Source: Mycolicibacterium mengxianglii (GTDB lineage Bacteria > Actinomycetota > Actinomycetes > Mycobacteriales > Mycobacteriaceae). From it: DNA of 64,000 nt. Position 1 is the first letter of the stretch. Every line of letters starts with the position of its first letter. Of this stretch, positions 45,482 to 55,084 are shown in pieces. The stretch is from assembly GCF_015710575.1 (NCBI RefSeq), contig NZ_CP065373.1:496001-560000 (forward strand). The letters are read 5' to 3'. Under the pieces are notes generated by a model. It saw only the letters and a program-made list of their open reading frames with translations. It did no database searches and was not told where the DNA came from. The position numbers and the translations under genes are program-made.

Positions 45482-46517
45482 TGTCCACCCCGACAGAGGT
45501 CGTCGAAGCGCCCGGGGACCCGGTTCTTCCGGCCGGAGTCCCCGCGGCGCAGATCGAAGGCCGAAGCCCCTGGTACCTCGGGTGGTTGAGGTTGCGGCGC
45601 AACAAAGTTGCGCTCGGCTTCGGCGTGCTGTTCATCCTGATCGTGCTGTTCTGCCTGGCGGCACCGCTGTGGGCCGATCACGTGGCGCACACCGGGCCGA
45701 ACCAGAACCACATCACCGACAAGGTGCTGATCCACGGGGTGGAAACCGACGTCGTATCGGCCAGTGGAACCCCGATCGGCCCCGGCCTGCGCGGGCGCTA
45801 CCTGCTGGGTGCTGATCAGAACGGCCGCGACGTGATGGTGCGGTTGATGTACGGCGGGCGCACATCGATCCTCATCGGTGTGGCCGCGGCGGCCATCACC
45901 ACCGTGCTCGCCGTGCTGGTCGGAATGCTCTGCGGCTATTACCGCGGCTGGATCGACGCGGTGCTGTCGCGGGTGATGGATGTGGTGTGGGCGTTCCCGG
46001 TGCTGCTGCTCGGCATTGCGCTGGGGACGGCACTCGCGTTGGGCGGCATCAAGGTCGGCGATTTCCAGCTTGCCGGCGACTCGCTGTGGATCCCGATCCT
46101 GATCATCGCCCTGGTCTACGTGCCGTACATGGCCAGGCCGATCCGCGGTGAGGTCCTCGCATTGCGGGAGAAGGAGTTTGTCGAGGCGGCAGTCGCCCAG
46201 GGTAAGGGCCCGGTGCGGATCATGGTGAGCGAGCTGCTCCCCAACGTGATCTCGACCATCATCGTGTTCTTCACCCTCAACATCGCCAACAACATGCTGC
46301 TCGAATCGGCGCTGTCGTTCTTGGGTGCGGGTGTGCGTGCGCCGAACGCCTCATGGGGACCATGATCGCCGACGGGTACCAGACGATCTACACCGCACCA
46401 CACCTGACCATTGTCCCCGGCTTGCTGATTGTGCTGACAGTGTTGTCGCTCAACGTGTTCGGGGACGGATTACGAGACGCGATGGATCCGCGAGCCAAGA
46501 TCCGCTTGGAGCACTGA
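45481..46517 (+). pseudogene. DppC/OppC-type ABC permease, frameshifted
   Basis: The frame from the GTG at 45481 gives a DppC-like permease (VALGFGVLFILIVLFCLAA, LLGADQNGRDVMVRLMYGGR, coupling loop EFVEAAVAQGKG) but stops at 46365 just after PNASWG. In the adjacent frame the protein continues normally, TMIADGYQTIYTAP to GDGLRDAMDPRAKIR, to a stop at 46517. One base is missing from the GGGG run at 46355-46358; adding it restores a protein of about 345 residues with all its membrane helices. It is either an assembly error or a true lesion that would disable the transporter. Confidence 0.88.
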
Positions 46518-46521
46518 GCAG

Positions 46522-47484
46522 ATGCTTCGTTTCATCACCAGACGACTGGCAGGCATGAGCGCGGTGCTGTTCGCCATCTCGGTGCTGGTCTTCCTGATCT
46601 TCAATGTCATACCCAACTCCGACCCCGCTGCGCGTATCGCGGGAAAGAACGCCGATCCGGAGCTGATCGCCAGGGTCAGCGCCGATCTCGGCCTCGATCA
46701 GCCACTGCCGGTGCAGTACCTGACGATGATGAAACAGATCTTCACCGGGCAACTGACCTCCTATGCCAGCTCACAGAACGTTGTCGACCAGATCTGGAAG
46801 GGTCTGCCCGCCACACTGTCGTTGTGCATCGGCGCGGCAGTGCTCTGGATGGCGCTGGCGATCTGGTTCGGGTACCTCAGCGCGGTACACGCCGGCAAGT
46901 TCACCGATCGCGCATTGACCATTCTGTCTTTGGTGGGCATCTCGATGCCGGTGTTCTGGCTTGCCGCAATCCTGTTGTACTACTTGAGCTTCAAGGCCGA
47001 ACTGTTCCCTACCAGTAGTTACGTGCCATTGACCCGGGACCCGTTGGACTGGGCGTACCACCTGATCCTGCCGTGGATCACGCTGGCGGTGCTCTATGTG
47101 GGTTTCTACAGCCGGGTGCTGCGGTCCAACATGCTCGACGTGATGAACGACGACCACGTCCGCACTGCCCGGGCAAAGGGCATCAGCGAACGCCAGGTCC
47201 GAGTCAAACACGTGTTGCGCAATTCGATGATCCCGATCGTCACGCTGTTCGGTCTGGACTTCGGTGCCGTGGTGGGTGGCGGGGCCATCCTCACCGAAAC
47301 GGTGTTCAACATCAACGGCGTCGGCTTGTACGCCGGGCAGGCGATCGGCACGCTGGACCTGCCACCGCTGATCGGTGTGACGATGTTCGGCGCGTTCTTC
47401 ATCGTGCTGTTCAACACTGTGGTCGACGTCGCCTATGCGTTCTTGGACCCTCGAATCAGATTGGGAGAGGCGGCACCTGTATGA
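46522..47484 (+). CDS. DppB/OppB-type ABC permease
   Basis: This 320-residue permease has six membrane helices, the first in the usual DppB N-terminal position (RRLAGMSAVLFAISVLVF), and the coupling loop DDHVRTARAKGISERQV. It pairs with the frameshifted permease before it. It starts 4 bases after that gene's stop and overlaps the next by 4 bases. The order receptor-C-B-D-F differs from the common A-B-C-D-F arrangement. Confidence 0.92.
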   Translation: MLRFITRRLAGMSAVLFAISVLVFLIFNVIPNSDPAARIAGKNADPELIARVSADLGLDQPLPVQYLTMMKQIFTGQLTSYASSQNVVDQIWKGLPATLSLCIGAAVLWMALAIWFGYLSAVHAGKFTDRALTILSLVGISMPVFWLAAILLYYLSFKAELFPTSSYVPLTRDPLDWAYHLILPWITLAVLYVGFYSRVLRSNMLDVMNDDHVRTARAKGISERQVRVKHVLRNSMIPIVTLFGLDFGAVVGGGAILTETVFNINGVGLYAGQAIGTLDLPPLIGVTMFGAFFIVLFNTVVDVAYAFLDPRIRLGEAAPV

Positions 47485-48509
47485 GCCCCATCCTCGAAGT
47501 AGAAGACCTGCGAGTCGGTTTCACCACCGAGGACGGTGTGGTCCGCGCCGTCGACGGAGTCTCGTTCGGCCTGGCGGCCGGCGAAGTACTGGCGATCGTC
47601 GGAGAATCCGGCAGCGGTAAGAGCGTGACCGCACAGACCCTGATCGGGTTGACCCGCGCCCCCAACGCGACGATCAGCGGATCGGTGCGATTCCACGGAC
47701 AGGACCTGGTCAGTCTCGGCGACAACGACTTACGCCGTATCCGCGGTGAAGACATTGCGATGGTCTTCCAAGATCCGATGACGTCGCTGAACCCGGTGTA
47801 CCGCGTAGGTGATCAGATCGCGGAGATGATCCGGGCGCATCGCGATGTCTCCCGCGCCGAGGCCAGAGACCGCGCGGTGGAACTGCTGAGGTCGGTGGGC
47901 ATCCCGAATCCGGAGCGCCGGGTGCGTGATTACCCGCACGAGTTCTCCGGAGGCATGCGGCAGCGGGTGATGATCGCGATGGCGCTGTCGTTGGAGCCGA
48001 CGGTGTTGATCGCCGACGAACCCACCACCGCGCTGGACGTCACGATCCAGGCGCAGATCCTGCGGCTGCTCGACGATCTCAACGCCCAGCGCGACCTCGC
48101 GGTCATCCTGATCACGCACGATCTCGGGGTGGTGGCCGAGGTGGCTGATCGGGTGGTGGTGATGTACGCCGGGCACGTGGTGGAGGACGCGGCAGTGGAC
48201 GAGATCTTCTACGATCCGCAACACCCTTACACCTGGGGACTTTTCGGCTCCTTGGCGCCGTTGGACGCCCCGCAGCACAGCCGGTTGCCGCAGATCGGCG
48301 GCGCCCCGCCGTCGCTGCTGTCACTGCCGACGGGATGCCGCTTTGCGCCCCGCTGCCCGCACGCCTTCCAAGCGTGCAGCGAGCCGCCGCCGCTGCAAGC
48401 CCGGGCCGGGGGTGCCCACCTCGACCGGTGCTGGTTGGACCCGGCCCTGAAGTCGACGCTGCGTGACGTCGACGGCCGGATCGGGCTGCGCAAGCCGGTG
48501 GCCTCATGA
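47481..48509 (+). CDS. DppD/OppD-type ABC ATPase
   Basis: This 342-residue ATPase of the oligopeptide transporter has Walker A GESGSGKS, signature EFSGGMRQR, Walker [12 protein letters not shown] and switch THDLGVV. The C-terminal extension carries the cysteine-rich motif [14 protein letters not shown] typical of Opp/Dpp ATPases, which hold an iron-sulfur cluster in some members. Start by ATGA overlap with the permease. Confidence 0.93.
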   Translation: MSPILEVEDLRVGFTTEDGVVRAVDGVSFGLAAGEVLAIVGESGSGKSVTAQTLIGLTRAPNATISGSVRFHGQDLVSLGDNDLRRIRGEDIAMVFQDPMTSLNPVYRVGDQIAEMIRAHRDVSRAEARDRAVELLRSVGIPNPERRVRDYPHEFSGGMRQRVMIAMALSLEPTVLIADEPTTALDVTIQAQILRLLDDLNAQRDLAVILITHDLGVVAEVADRVVVMYAGHVVEDAAVDEIFYDPQHPYTWGLFGSLAPLDAPQHSRLPQIGGAPPSLLSLPTGCRFAPRCPHAFQACSEPPPLQARAGGAHLDRCWLDPALKSTLRDVDGRIGLRKPVAS

Positions 48510-49522
48510 CCGGCCAGGGCGAGCCGCTGCTGGAAGTCACCGATCTGGTCAAACACTTCCCGATCAAGTCCGGGACGGTGATCGAGCGCGAGGTGGCGCG
48601 GGTGCGTGCCGTGGATGGGGTGAGCCTGGTCCTGCACGAAGGCGAAACCCTCGGGCTGGTCGGTGAATCGGGCTGCGGGAAGTCCACGCTGTGCCGGTTG
48701 ATCATGCAGCTGCTGACCCCGACATCAGGCTCGGTGCGCTTCGAGGGCCAGGAACTGGTGGGCCGATCACGTCGCGAGATGCGTCCGATACGCCGAAACA
48801 TCCAAATGGTGTTCCAGGACCCCTTCGCCTCGCTGAACCCGCGTAAGCGGATCGGGCAGATCATCGGCGATGCCATGGAGCTCCACGGCCTGGCCAGCGG
48901 CAACGAGGTCAAGACCCGGGTGCAGGGCCTGTTGGACCGGGTCGGTCTGCAGGCTGAGCACTACAACCGCTTCCCTCACGAGTTCTCCGGCGGGCAACGG
49001 CAGCGCATCGGGATCGCGCGGGCACTGGCGCTGCAACCCAAGCTGATCATCGCCGACGAGCCGGTGTCGGCGCTCGATGTGTCGGTGCAGGCGCAGATCA
49101 TCAACCTGCTCGAAGAGCTCCAGGAGGAATTCCGGCTGTCCTACCTGTTCGTCGCGCACGACCTCGGTGTGGTCCGACATGTCTCGGACCGGGTGGCGGT
49201 GATGTATCTGGGCAAGGTCATGGAGACCGCCGCCGCTAATGATCTGTACGACAGGCCGTTTCATCCCTATTCCAATGCGCTGCTGTCCGCGGTTCCTATT
49301 CCGGATCCCCGCCGCAACGCTGCGCGTGAACGGCTGATCCTGGAGGGCGATGTGCCCAGTCCGATCAACCCGCCGACCGGTTGCCGGTTCCACACCCGGT
49401 GCCGCTGGGCCACCGAGGTGTGCAAGGCCGACGAGCCGGCCCTGCTGGACCGGGAGCCCGCCCATGCCGCGGCCTGCCATCATCCACGGAACCTGGAGGC
49501 GGTAACGACCCCGGTGGGGTGA
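48506..49522 (+). CDS. DppF/OppF-type ABC ATPase
   Basis: This 338-residue second ATPase pairs with the DppD-like subunit. Walker A is GESGCGKST, the signature EFSGGQRQR and Walker B LIIADEPVSALD. The C-terminal motif CRFHTRCRWATEVC is also present. Start by ATGA overlap. The next gene, an iron-sulfur subunit of a molybdenum hydroxylase, begins only 36 bases later on the same strand, so the enzyme may be co-transcribed. Confidence 0.93.
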   Translation: MTGQGEPLLEVTDLVKHFPIKSGTVIEREVARVRAVDGVSLVLHEGETLGLVGESGCGKSTLCRLIMQLLTPTSGSVRFEGQELVGRSRREMRPIRRNIQMVFQDPFASLNPRKRIGQIIGDAMELHGLASGNEVKTRVQGLLDRVGLQAEHYNRFPHEFSGGQRQRIGIARALALQPKLIIADEPVSALDVSVQAQIINLLEELQEEFRLSYLFVAHDLGVVRHVSDRVAVMYLGKVMETAAANDLYDRPFHPYSNALLSAVPIPDPRRNAARERLILEGDVPSPINPPTGCRFHTRCRWATEVCKADEPALLDREPAHAAACHHPRNLEAVTTPVG

Positions 49523-49558
49523 CGTTTGGTCAGGTCCGGGCCGGGGTACCTGCCGGGA

Positions 49559-50080
49559 ATGGCTCAGTCGGACCCCTACACCGAGGTGGCACTGGAAGTC
49601 GACGGGCAGACTCACACCCTTCGGGTGGACAATCGCGTGACGCTGCTGGATGCCTTGCGAGAACACCTCGGGGTGCCGACCGCCAAGAAGGGCTGTGACC
49701 ACGGCCAGTGCGGCTCCTGCACCGTCCTGGTCGACGGCCGACGAGTGCTCAGCTGCTTGTCGTTCGTCGTTGCCGCCGACGGCACACGCGTCACCACCGC
49801 CGCGGGTCTGAGTCCCGACGACGAGTTGCACCCGGTTGCCCAGGCGTTCCAGGACGAGGACGCCTTCCAATGCGGCTACTGCACCCCGGGCCAGATCTGT
49901 TCGGCGGTGGGCATGCTGGACGAAGCGAAGGCAGGTGCCCCCAGTTTCGTCACCGACGACCTGGACAGCACACCGGAGCTCAGCCGGGACGAGATCCGGG
50001 AACGCATGAGCGGCAACCTGTGTCGCTGTGCGGCATACCCGAACATCGTCGCCGCGATCGAGGCGGCGGCGACGCGATGA
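49559..50080 (+). CDS. Molybdenum hydroxylase [2Fe-2S] subunit (PaoA/YagT-like)
   Basis: This 173-residue subunit carries two [2Fe-2S] clusters of a xanthine-oxidase-family enzyme: C46, C51, C54 and C66 for the plant-type cluster, and C105, C108, C155 and C157 for the second. No twin-arginine signal is seen, so the complex is cytosolic, unlike E. coli PaoA. The ATG at 49559 (AQSDPYTEVALEVDG) is chosen over a TTG at 49526. It overlaps the FAD subunit by 4 bases. Confidence 0.9.
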   Translation: MAQSDPYTEVALEVDGQTHTLRVDNRVTLLDALREHLGVPTAKKGCDHGQCGSCTVLVDGRRVLSCLSFVVAADGTRVTTAAGLSPDDELHPVAQAFQDEDAFQCGYCTPGQICSAVGMLDEAKAGAPSFVTDDLDSTPELSRDEIRERMSGNLCRCAAYPNIVAAIEAAATR

Positions 50081-51072
50081 AACCCTTCGACTACCACGTG
50101 GCGCAGAGTCCGGCCGACGCGGTGGCCACGTTGGCGCGCCACCCCGAGGCGGCCTTCCTGGCCGGCGGCACCAACCTTGTCGACCACATGAAACTCGGTG
50201 TCGCCAGCCCGAGCATGCTCGTCGACGTCAGCCGGCTTGATCTGGCCGAGGTGGTTGCGTTGCCCGATGGGGGAGTGCGCATCGGTGCCACCGCCCGCAA
50301 CAGCGATCTGGCCGCCGACCCGATGATCCGTGCGCACTATCCCGTGTTGACCCGAGCCCTGCTGTCCGGCGCCTCCGGTCAGTTGCGCAATGTGGCCACC
50401 ACGGCGGGCAATCTGCTGCAGCGCACCCGTTGCGTCTACTTCCAGGACGTCACCACACCGTGCAACAAGCGCACCCCGGGTACCGGCTGCTCGGCAGTGG
50501 GTGGTTACCTGCGCTATCACGCCATCCTCGGCGCCTCCCCGGAATGTGTCGCCGTACATCCGTCGGATATGGCGGTCGCGATGTGCGCGCTGGACGCGCA
50601 GGTGGTGATTCAAGGTGCGGACGGGGAGCGTCGGGTGGCGGTGGAGGACTTCTACCGGCTGCCGGACACCGAGCCCCAGCGTGACACGGTGCTGAGCCAC
50701 GGCGAGCTGATCACCGCCGTCGAGGTGCCCCCGGCGGTCGCCGGTGCGGTGTCGAATTACCGCAAAGTGCGCGACCGGGCGTCCTACGCCTTCGCCCTGG
50801 TCTCGGTGGCGGCAGAGGTAGCGTTGGCGCCCTCGCGCGAAATAAGTTCGGCTAGAATTGCTTTGGGTGGAGTCGCGCACAAGCCGTGGCGCGCCCGCAA
50901 AGCCGAAGAGGTCCTGATCGGCGCGCAGGCAACCGAGGAGACGTTCACCGCCGCGGCTGAGGCTGAGTTGGAGGCTGCGGAGCCGTTGCCCGGTAACGAG
51001 TTCAAGGTCACTCTGACCCGCCGGGCGCTGATCGCGGAGCTGCGCGCGCTTTGCGGGAGGGGGCAGTCATGA
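50077..51072 (+). CDS. Molybdenum hydroxylase FAD subunit with extra [4Fe-4S] insert (PaoB/YagS-like)
   Basis: This 331-residue FAD-binding subunit has the FAD motif LAGGTNL near residue 29 and ATTAGNLLQRTRC. C119, C129, C138 and C157 (CNKRTPGTGC in the middle) match the additional [4Fe-4S] site known from PaoB and 4-hydroxybenzoyl-CoA reductase-type subunits. Within this family that points to a PaoABC-type aldehyde oxidoreductase over a classical xanthine dehydrogenase. Start by ATGA overlap. Confidence 0.9.
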   Translation: MKPFDYHVAQSPADAVATLARHPEAAFLAGGTNLVDHMKLGVASPSMLVDVSRLDLAEVVALPDGGVRIGATARNSDLAADPMIRAHYPVLTRALLSGASGQLRNVATTAGNLLQRTRCVYFQDVTTPCNKRTPGTGCSAVGGYLRYHAILGASPECVAVHPSDMAVAMCALDAQVVIQGADGERRVAVEDFYRLPDTEPQRDTVLSHGELITAVEVPPAVAGAVSNYRKVRDRASYAFALVSVAAEVALAPSREISSARIALGGVAHKPWRARKAEEVLIGAQATEETFTAAAEAELEAAEPLPGNEFKVTLTRRALIAELRALCGRGQS

Positions 51073-53174
51073 CCCTGCTGGAACCCCACGCGATCGGCAC
51101 CCCGGTGGCACGACTGGACGGTCGGTTGAAGGTCACCGGCCGCGCGCCGTACGCCTTCGAGCACTCCGTGGAGAACCCGGCATACCTGCATCCGATCCAA
51201 TCGACCATCGCCCGGGGGCGGGTCATCGAGATGGACTCTGCCGCTGTCCGCGAGCTCGATGGCGTTCTCGACGTCCTGACGGTCTTTGACGCACCGGAGC
51301 TGGCGGACACCTCCGATGGTGAGCTGGCGATCCTGCAAGACGACCGGGTGCACTTCCGTGGCCAGCTTATCGGCGCCGTGGTTGCCGAGACCGCTGAAAT
51401 CGCCCGGCACGCAGCAGGTTTGGTTCAGCCGAAGTACATCGAAGAACCTCATGACACTGAACTCACGGTCGACCACCCAGCGCTGTACACACCGGAGTCT
51501 GTCAATCCCTCCTTTCCGTCGGACACCGACGAGGGTGATGTGGATGCCGCGCTCGCCGCTGCCGATGTCACGGTGGACCAGGTGTACTCGACGCCGATCG
51601 AGCACAACAACCCGATGGAGCCCCACGCCTGCATCGCGCAATGGGAAACCCGCGACGGGGCGCCCGCGATCACCATGTACGACTCCACCCAGGGCGTACA
51701 CGTGGTCCGCGAGACCCTGACACCGCTGTTCGGTCTGGACCCCGAACAGTTACGGGTGGTCGCTCCGCACGTCGGTGGCGGCTTCGGCTCGAAGGGCCGG
51801 CCCCACGCCCACAACGTCCTGCTGCTGCTGGCCGCCCAACGCGCCGGCGGCCGCGCGGTGAAGTTGGCACTCACCCGCCAACAGATGTTCTCCCTCGTCG
51901 GCTACCGCACCCAGACGATCCAGCGACTCCGCCTGGGCGCCGGGCGCGATGGCAGGCTGACGGCACTGGCCCACGAGGTCGTCGAACAAACCTCGACCGT
52001 CAAGGAATTCGCTGAACAGACCGCGGTGACATCGCGCAAGATGTACGCCTCGCCGAACCGGCGAACCTCCCACCGGCTGGCGAAACTCGATGTGCCCGTA
52101 CCGTTCTGGATGCGCGCCCCCGGTGAAGCCCCAGGCACCTACGCCGCCGAGGTGGCGATGGACGAACTCGCCCACGCCTGCGGCATCGACCCGATCGAAC
52201 TGCGTGTCCGCAACGAACCGGACGTCGATCCCGAGACGGGCAATCCCTGGTCGGGGCGGCATCTGGTCGAGTGCCTGCGCCTGGGGGCGGAACGGTTCGG
52301 CTGGTCGAACCGCGATCCAGCTCCCGGCTCCCAGAGGTCGGGCGACTGGCTGACCGGGCTGGGGGTGGCGTCGGCGACGTACCCGGGGATGGCGATGCCC
52401 GGTAACTCCGCACGGATCACCTATTCCGCAGAGGGGCGCTACTCCGTGCACATCGGTGCGGCCGACATCGGGACCGGCACCTGGACGACGCTGACGCAGA
52501 TCGCCGCCGACGCCTTGGGGTGTGGCATCGAAGCGATCGACCTCCAGATCGGCGACACCGACCTGCCCCCCGCGTCGGTGGCCGGTGGCTCCTCGGGAAT
52601 GACGTCCTGGGGATCAGCAATCGTGGCCGCGGCCAACCAATTTCGCGCCGACCACGGGAACCCGCCGACCATCGGCGCGACAACCACCACCGCAGCGCCG
52701 GAGAACACGGTCGCCGAGGAGTTCACGGTGCAGTCGTTCGGGGCCCACTTTGTGGAGGCACACGTCAATCGGGATACCGGCGAAGTACGGGTGCCCAGAA
52801 TGCTCGGCGTGTTCTCCATTGGCCGTGCCATCAACAGGCGCACACTGCGCTCGCAACTCATCGGCGGGATGACCATGGGTCTGTCGATGGCACTCCATGA
52901 AGAGAGCGTCCGCGATCACCGATTCGGCCACGTCGTCACGCAGGACCTCGCGACCTATCACTTCGCCGCCCACGCCGATGTCGAAGACGTGGAGGCGATC
53001 TGGCTGGACGAGGCCGACGAGAAGTTCAACCCGATGGGCTCGCGCGGGGCAGGTGAGATCGGAATCGTCGGTGCGGCCGCCGCGGTGGTCAACGCCGTCT
53101 ACAACGCCACCGGCGTACGAGTCCGTGACCTACCGGTCACGCTGGACAAGGTGCTGGCCGGGCTCGTCCAGTAG
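51069..53174 (+). CDS. Molybdenum hydroxylase catalytic subunit (PaoC/YagR-like)
   Basis: This 701-residue subunit binds the molybdopterin cofactor and the substrate. Landmarks are GTPVARLDGRLKVTGRA at the start, GGGFGSKG near residue 240, and the catalytic Glu in GAGEIGI near 662. It ends the operon of three overlapping genes. The substrate could be an aldehyde or N-heterocycle; neither XdhC-type maturation factors nor a specific catabolic partner is in the window, and the peptide-type transporter upstream is the only functional hint. Confidence 0.9.
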   Translation: MTLLEPHAIGTPVARLDGRLKVTGRAPYAFEHSVENPAYLHPIQSTIARGRVIEMDSAAVRELDGVLDVLTVFDAPELADTSDGELAILQDDRVHFRGQLIGAVVAETAEIARHAAGLVQPKYIEEPHDTELTVDHPALYTPESVNPSFPSDTDEGDVDAALAAADVTVDQVYSTPIEHNNPMEPHACIAQWETRDGAPAITMYDSTQGVHVVRETLTPLFGLDPEQLRVVAPHVGGGFGSKGRPHAHNVLLLLAAQRAGGRAVKLALTRQQMFSLVGYRTQTIQRLRLGAGRDGRLTALAHEVVEQTSTVKEFAEQTAVTSRKMYASPNRRTSHRLAKLDVPVPFWMRAPGEAPGTYAAEVAMDELAHACGIDPIELRVRNEPDVDPETGNPWSGRHLVECLRLGAERFGWSNRDPAPGSQRSGDWLTGLGVASATYPGMAMPGNSARITYSAEGRYSVHIGAADIGTGTWTTLTQIAADALGCGIEAIDLQIGDTDLPPASVAGGSSGMTSWGSAIVAAANQFRADHGNPPTIGATTTTAAPENTVAEEFTVQSFGAHFVEAHVNRDTGEVRVPRMLGVFSIGRAINRRTLRSQLIGGMTMGLSMALHEESVRDHRFGHVVTQDLATYHFAAHADVEDVEAIWLDEADEKFNPMGSRGAGEIGIVGAAAAVVNAVYNATGVRVRDLPVTLDKVLAGLVQ

Positions 53175-53200
53175 CCGAAAAAAGTTCGTGAGCTCGTTAT

Positions 53201-53225
53201 GAAAATGAGATTTTCGTCGTACAGT
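53201..53225 (+). promoter_or_regulatory. Leaderless promoter with embedded palindrome
   Basis: TACAGT (53220-53225) is a good -10 ending 7 bases before the GTG at 53233. GAAAAT-GAG-ATTTTC (53201-53215) is a perfect inverted repeat sitting between -35 and -10. The arms recall the mycobacterial Zur box (GAAAAT-N-ATTTTC), but the spacer is two bases longer. Confidence 0.45.
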
Positions 53226-53232
53226 CCAATGC

Positions 53233-53871
53233 GTGGGTAGGCATTCTGTGACCCGCAGACGGCGAAAGTCACCGGCAGTGCTGGCTGTCCTCGGAACATC
53301 GGCAGCGGTGTTGTTCGCCGTCGGCGGTGACGTGCACTCGGTTCCGGTGAAGGCCGTCGCCGAGCCCCCTGTCGTCGAAGACATGTGCTGCGCCGAGCTG
53401 GTGGCAACCGCCGGCGACCTTCTGGCCGTCGCCCCAGCAGCGGCGTCAACAGCGTCCCGGTGGCGGGTGATCGACACCCGGGTAGAGCAGGTGCTGCCCG
53501 CAGGCGACGCGCCCGAGCAAGGTCTTCAGGTCAAGACGATCCTGGTGGCCCGCGCAATCAGCGCGCTGTTCCCCGAGATCAACAGCATCGGCGGGGTTCG
53601 ACCGGACTCGTTGCGCTGGCATCCCGGTGGACTGGCTCTCGACGTGACGATTCCTGATCCCACCAGTGCCTCGGGTATCGCCTTGGGCAACGAGATCGTC
53701 GCCTTCGCCCTCAAGCACGCTGGCCGCCTCGGCATCCAGGACGCCATCTGGCGCGGTGTCTACTACACCCCCGGCGGCGCGCAGGCCGGCGGCCACGGGC
53801 ATTACGACCACGTTCACATCACCACCACCGGCGGGGGATATCCAGACGGCGACGAGGTCTACCTGCGCTGA
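53233..53871 (+). CDS. Exported M15-like peptidase-fold protein
   Basis: This 212-residue protein has a basic N terminus and one hydrophobic signal/anchor segment (about 14-31). Its C-terminal half shows the M15-type zinc-peptidase pattern: HPGGLALDV for the first ligands and GHYDHVHIT for the last, after ISALFPEINSIGG. M15 folds include D-Ala-D-Ala peptidases and cell-wall endopeptidases, so a role in peptidoglycan is possible. GTG start at 53233, consistent with the leaderless promoter just upstream. It is a single-gene unit. Confidence 0.75.
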   Translation: MGRHSVTRRRRKSPAVLAVLGTSAAVLFAVGGDVHSVPVKAVAEPPVVEDMCCAELVATAGDLLAVAPAAASTASRWRVIDTRVEQVLPAGDAPEQGLQVKTILVARAISALFPEINSIGGVRPDSLRWHPGGLALDVTIPDPTSASGIALGNEIVAFALKHAGRLGIQDAIWRGVYYTPGGAQAGGHGHYDHVHITTTGGGYPDGDEVYLR

Positions 53872-53962
53872 ACACCCCAGCCCGGGGCTACGGATTTCGT
53901 CGAATCTCTCGCCGGAGACAGAGTGATATCCCGCTACATCTGCGGTATCGCAACGAAGTTCC

Positions 53963-53968
53963 TAGTAT
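53963..53968 (+). promoter_or_regulatory. Putative -10 box of the PotABCD-type operon
   Basis: TAGTAT fits TANNNT and ends 6 bases before the ATG at 53975, consistent with leaderless transcription. No ribosome site is seen before that ATG. Confidence 0.45.
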
Positions 53969-53974
53969 GCCTGC

Positions 53975-55084
53975 ATGCGATCTGGAACCGCCGTGTCAGC
54001 GCGGGGTGCACAGCCCGACCGCCACGCGGCCGTTCCTCAGATCGAACTGATCGGTGTCCGCAAGGAATTCGGGGATAGCCGCAACCGAACTGTGGCCGTC
54101 GAAGGTGCCGATCTGTCCGTCGACGACGGTGAGCTGTTCGCGATCCTCGGCCCGTCGGGCTCCGGCAAAACAACCCTGCTGCGGTTGATCGCAGGCTTCG
54201 AACAGCCGACCGCAGGCACCGTCAAATTGGGCGGCCGAGACGTCACCGCGCTTCCACCCGCCAAACGGGACACCAACACGGTGTTTCAGCAGTACGCACT
54301 GTTCCCGCACATGAGCGTCGCGCAGAACGTGGAGTACGGGTTGCGGGTGGGCGGTGTCGGCAAGGCCGAGCGGCAACGCCGGGCCGCAGAGGCACTCGAG
54401 ATGGTCCGGCTCACCGGCTACGGCGCGCGTAAACCCGCGGAGCTCTCCGGCGGGCAGCAGCAGCGGGTCGCTTTGGCCCGGGCGCTGGTCGGACGTCCCC
54501 GGGTGCTGCTACTCGACGAACCACTGGGGGCGCTTGACCTCAAGTTGCGCGAGCAGATGCAGGTCGAGCTGAAGGCGATCCAGCGTGAGGTCGGCATCAC
54601 GTTCGTCATCGTCACCCACGACCAGGACGAGGCGTTGACGCTCTGCGACCGGTTGGTGGTGCTCAACGACGGCCGGATCGAGCAGATCGGCCCCGCCCGC
54701 GAGGTGTACGAAAACCCCGCCAACCGGTTTGTCGCCGATTTCGTCGGTACCTCCAACGTGCTCGACGGTGAATCCGCCGAGGCAGTGCTCGGCAGGCGGG
54801 GCACGTTCGCGATCCGCCCGGAGCGCATCGCCGTGCTCGACGGGGCCACCCCCGTTCCTGCCGGCCACCGCAGCGTGTCCGCCGAGGTCGCCGAGGTGGT
54901 GTACGCCGGGCCGATCACGCGGATCGCGGCAGCCGTGACGGGTGCCGACGGACTGCGCCTCACCGCCACATTGCTGTCGGCCGAAGCGTCGACCGCGATC
55001 GCACACGGAACACGCGTCGTTCTGGCCTGGCCGGACACGGCCGTCCTCGATCTCACACCGGTCCAACCTAAGGAGTCGCAATGA
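53975..55084 (+). CDS. PotA-type ABC transporter ATPase
   Basis: This 369-residue ATPase drives a polyamine/2-aminoethylphosphonate/thiosulfate-class importer. Walker A is GPSGSGKTT (residues 59-67), the signature LSGGQQQR, and Walker B LLLDEPLGALD, followed by THDQDEA. A C-terminal TOBE regulatory domain (FAIRPERIAVL) follows. It leads a four-gene operon with start/stop overlaps. Confidence 0.92.
   Translation: MRSGTAVSARGAQPDRHAAVPQIELIGVRKEFGDSRNRTVAVEGADLSVDDGELFAILGPSGSGKTTLLRLIAGFEQPTAGTVKLGGRDVTALPPAKRDTNTVFQQYALFPHMSVAQNVEYGLRVGGVGKAERQRRAAEALEMVRLTGYGARKPAELSGGQQQRVALARALVGRPRVLLLDEPLGALDLKLREQMQVELKAIQREVGITFVIVTHDQDEALTLCDRLVVLNDGRIEQIGPAREVYENPANRFVADFVGTSNVLDGESAEAVLGRRGTFAIRPERIAVLDGATPVPAGHRSVSAEVAEVVYAGPITRIAAAVTGADGLRLTATLLSAEASTAIAHGTRVVLAWPDTAVLDLTPVQPKESQ

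Noticed and set aside
48767..50880. Two long minus-strand frames across the DppF-like and molybdenum hydroxylase genes
   Set aside because: Both are shadows of conserved genes; no start signals or domains.
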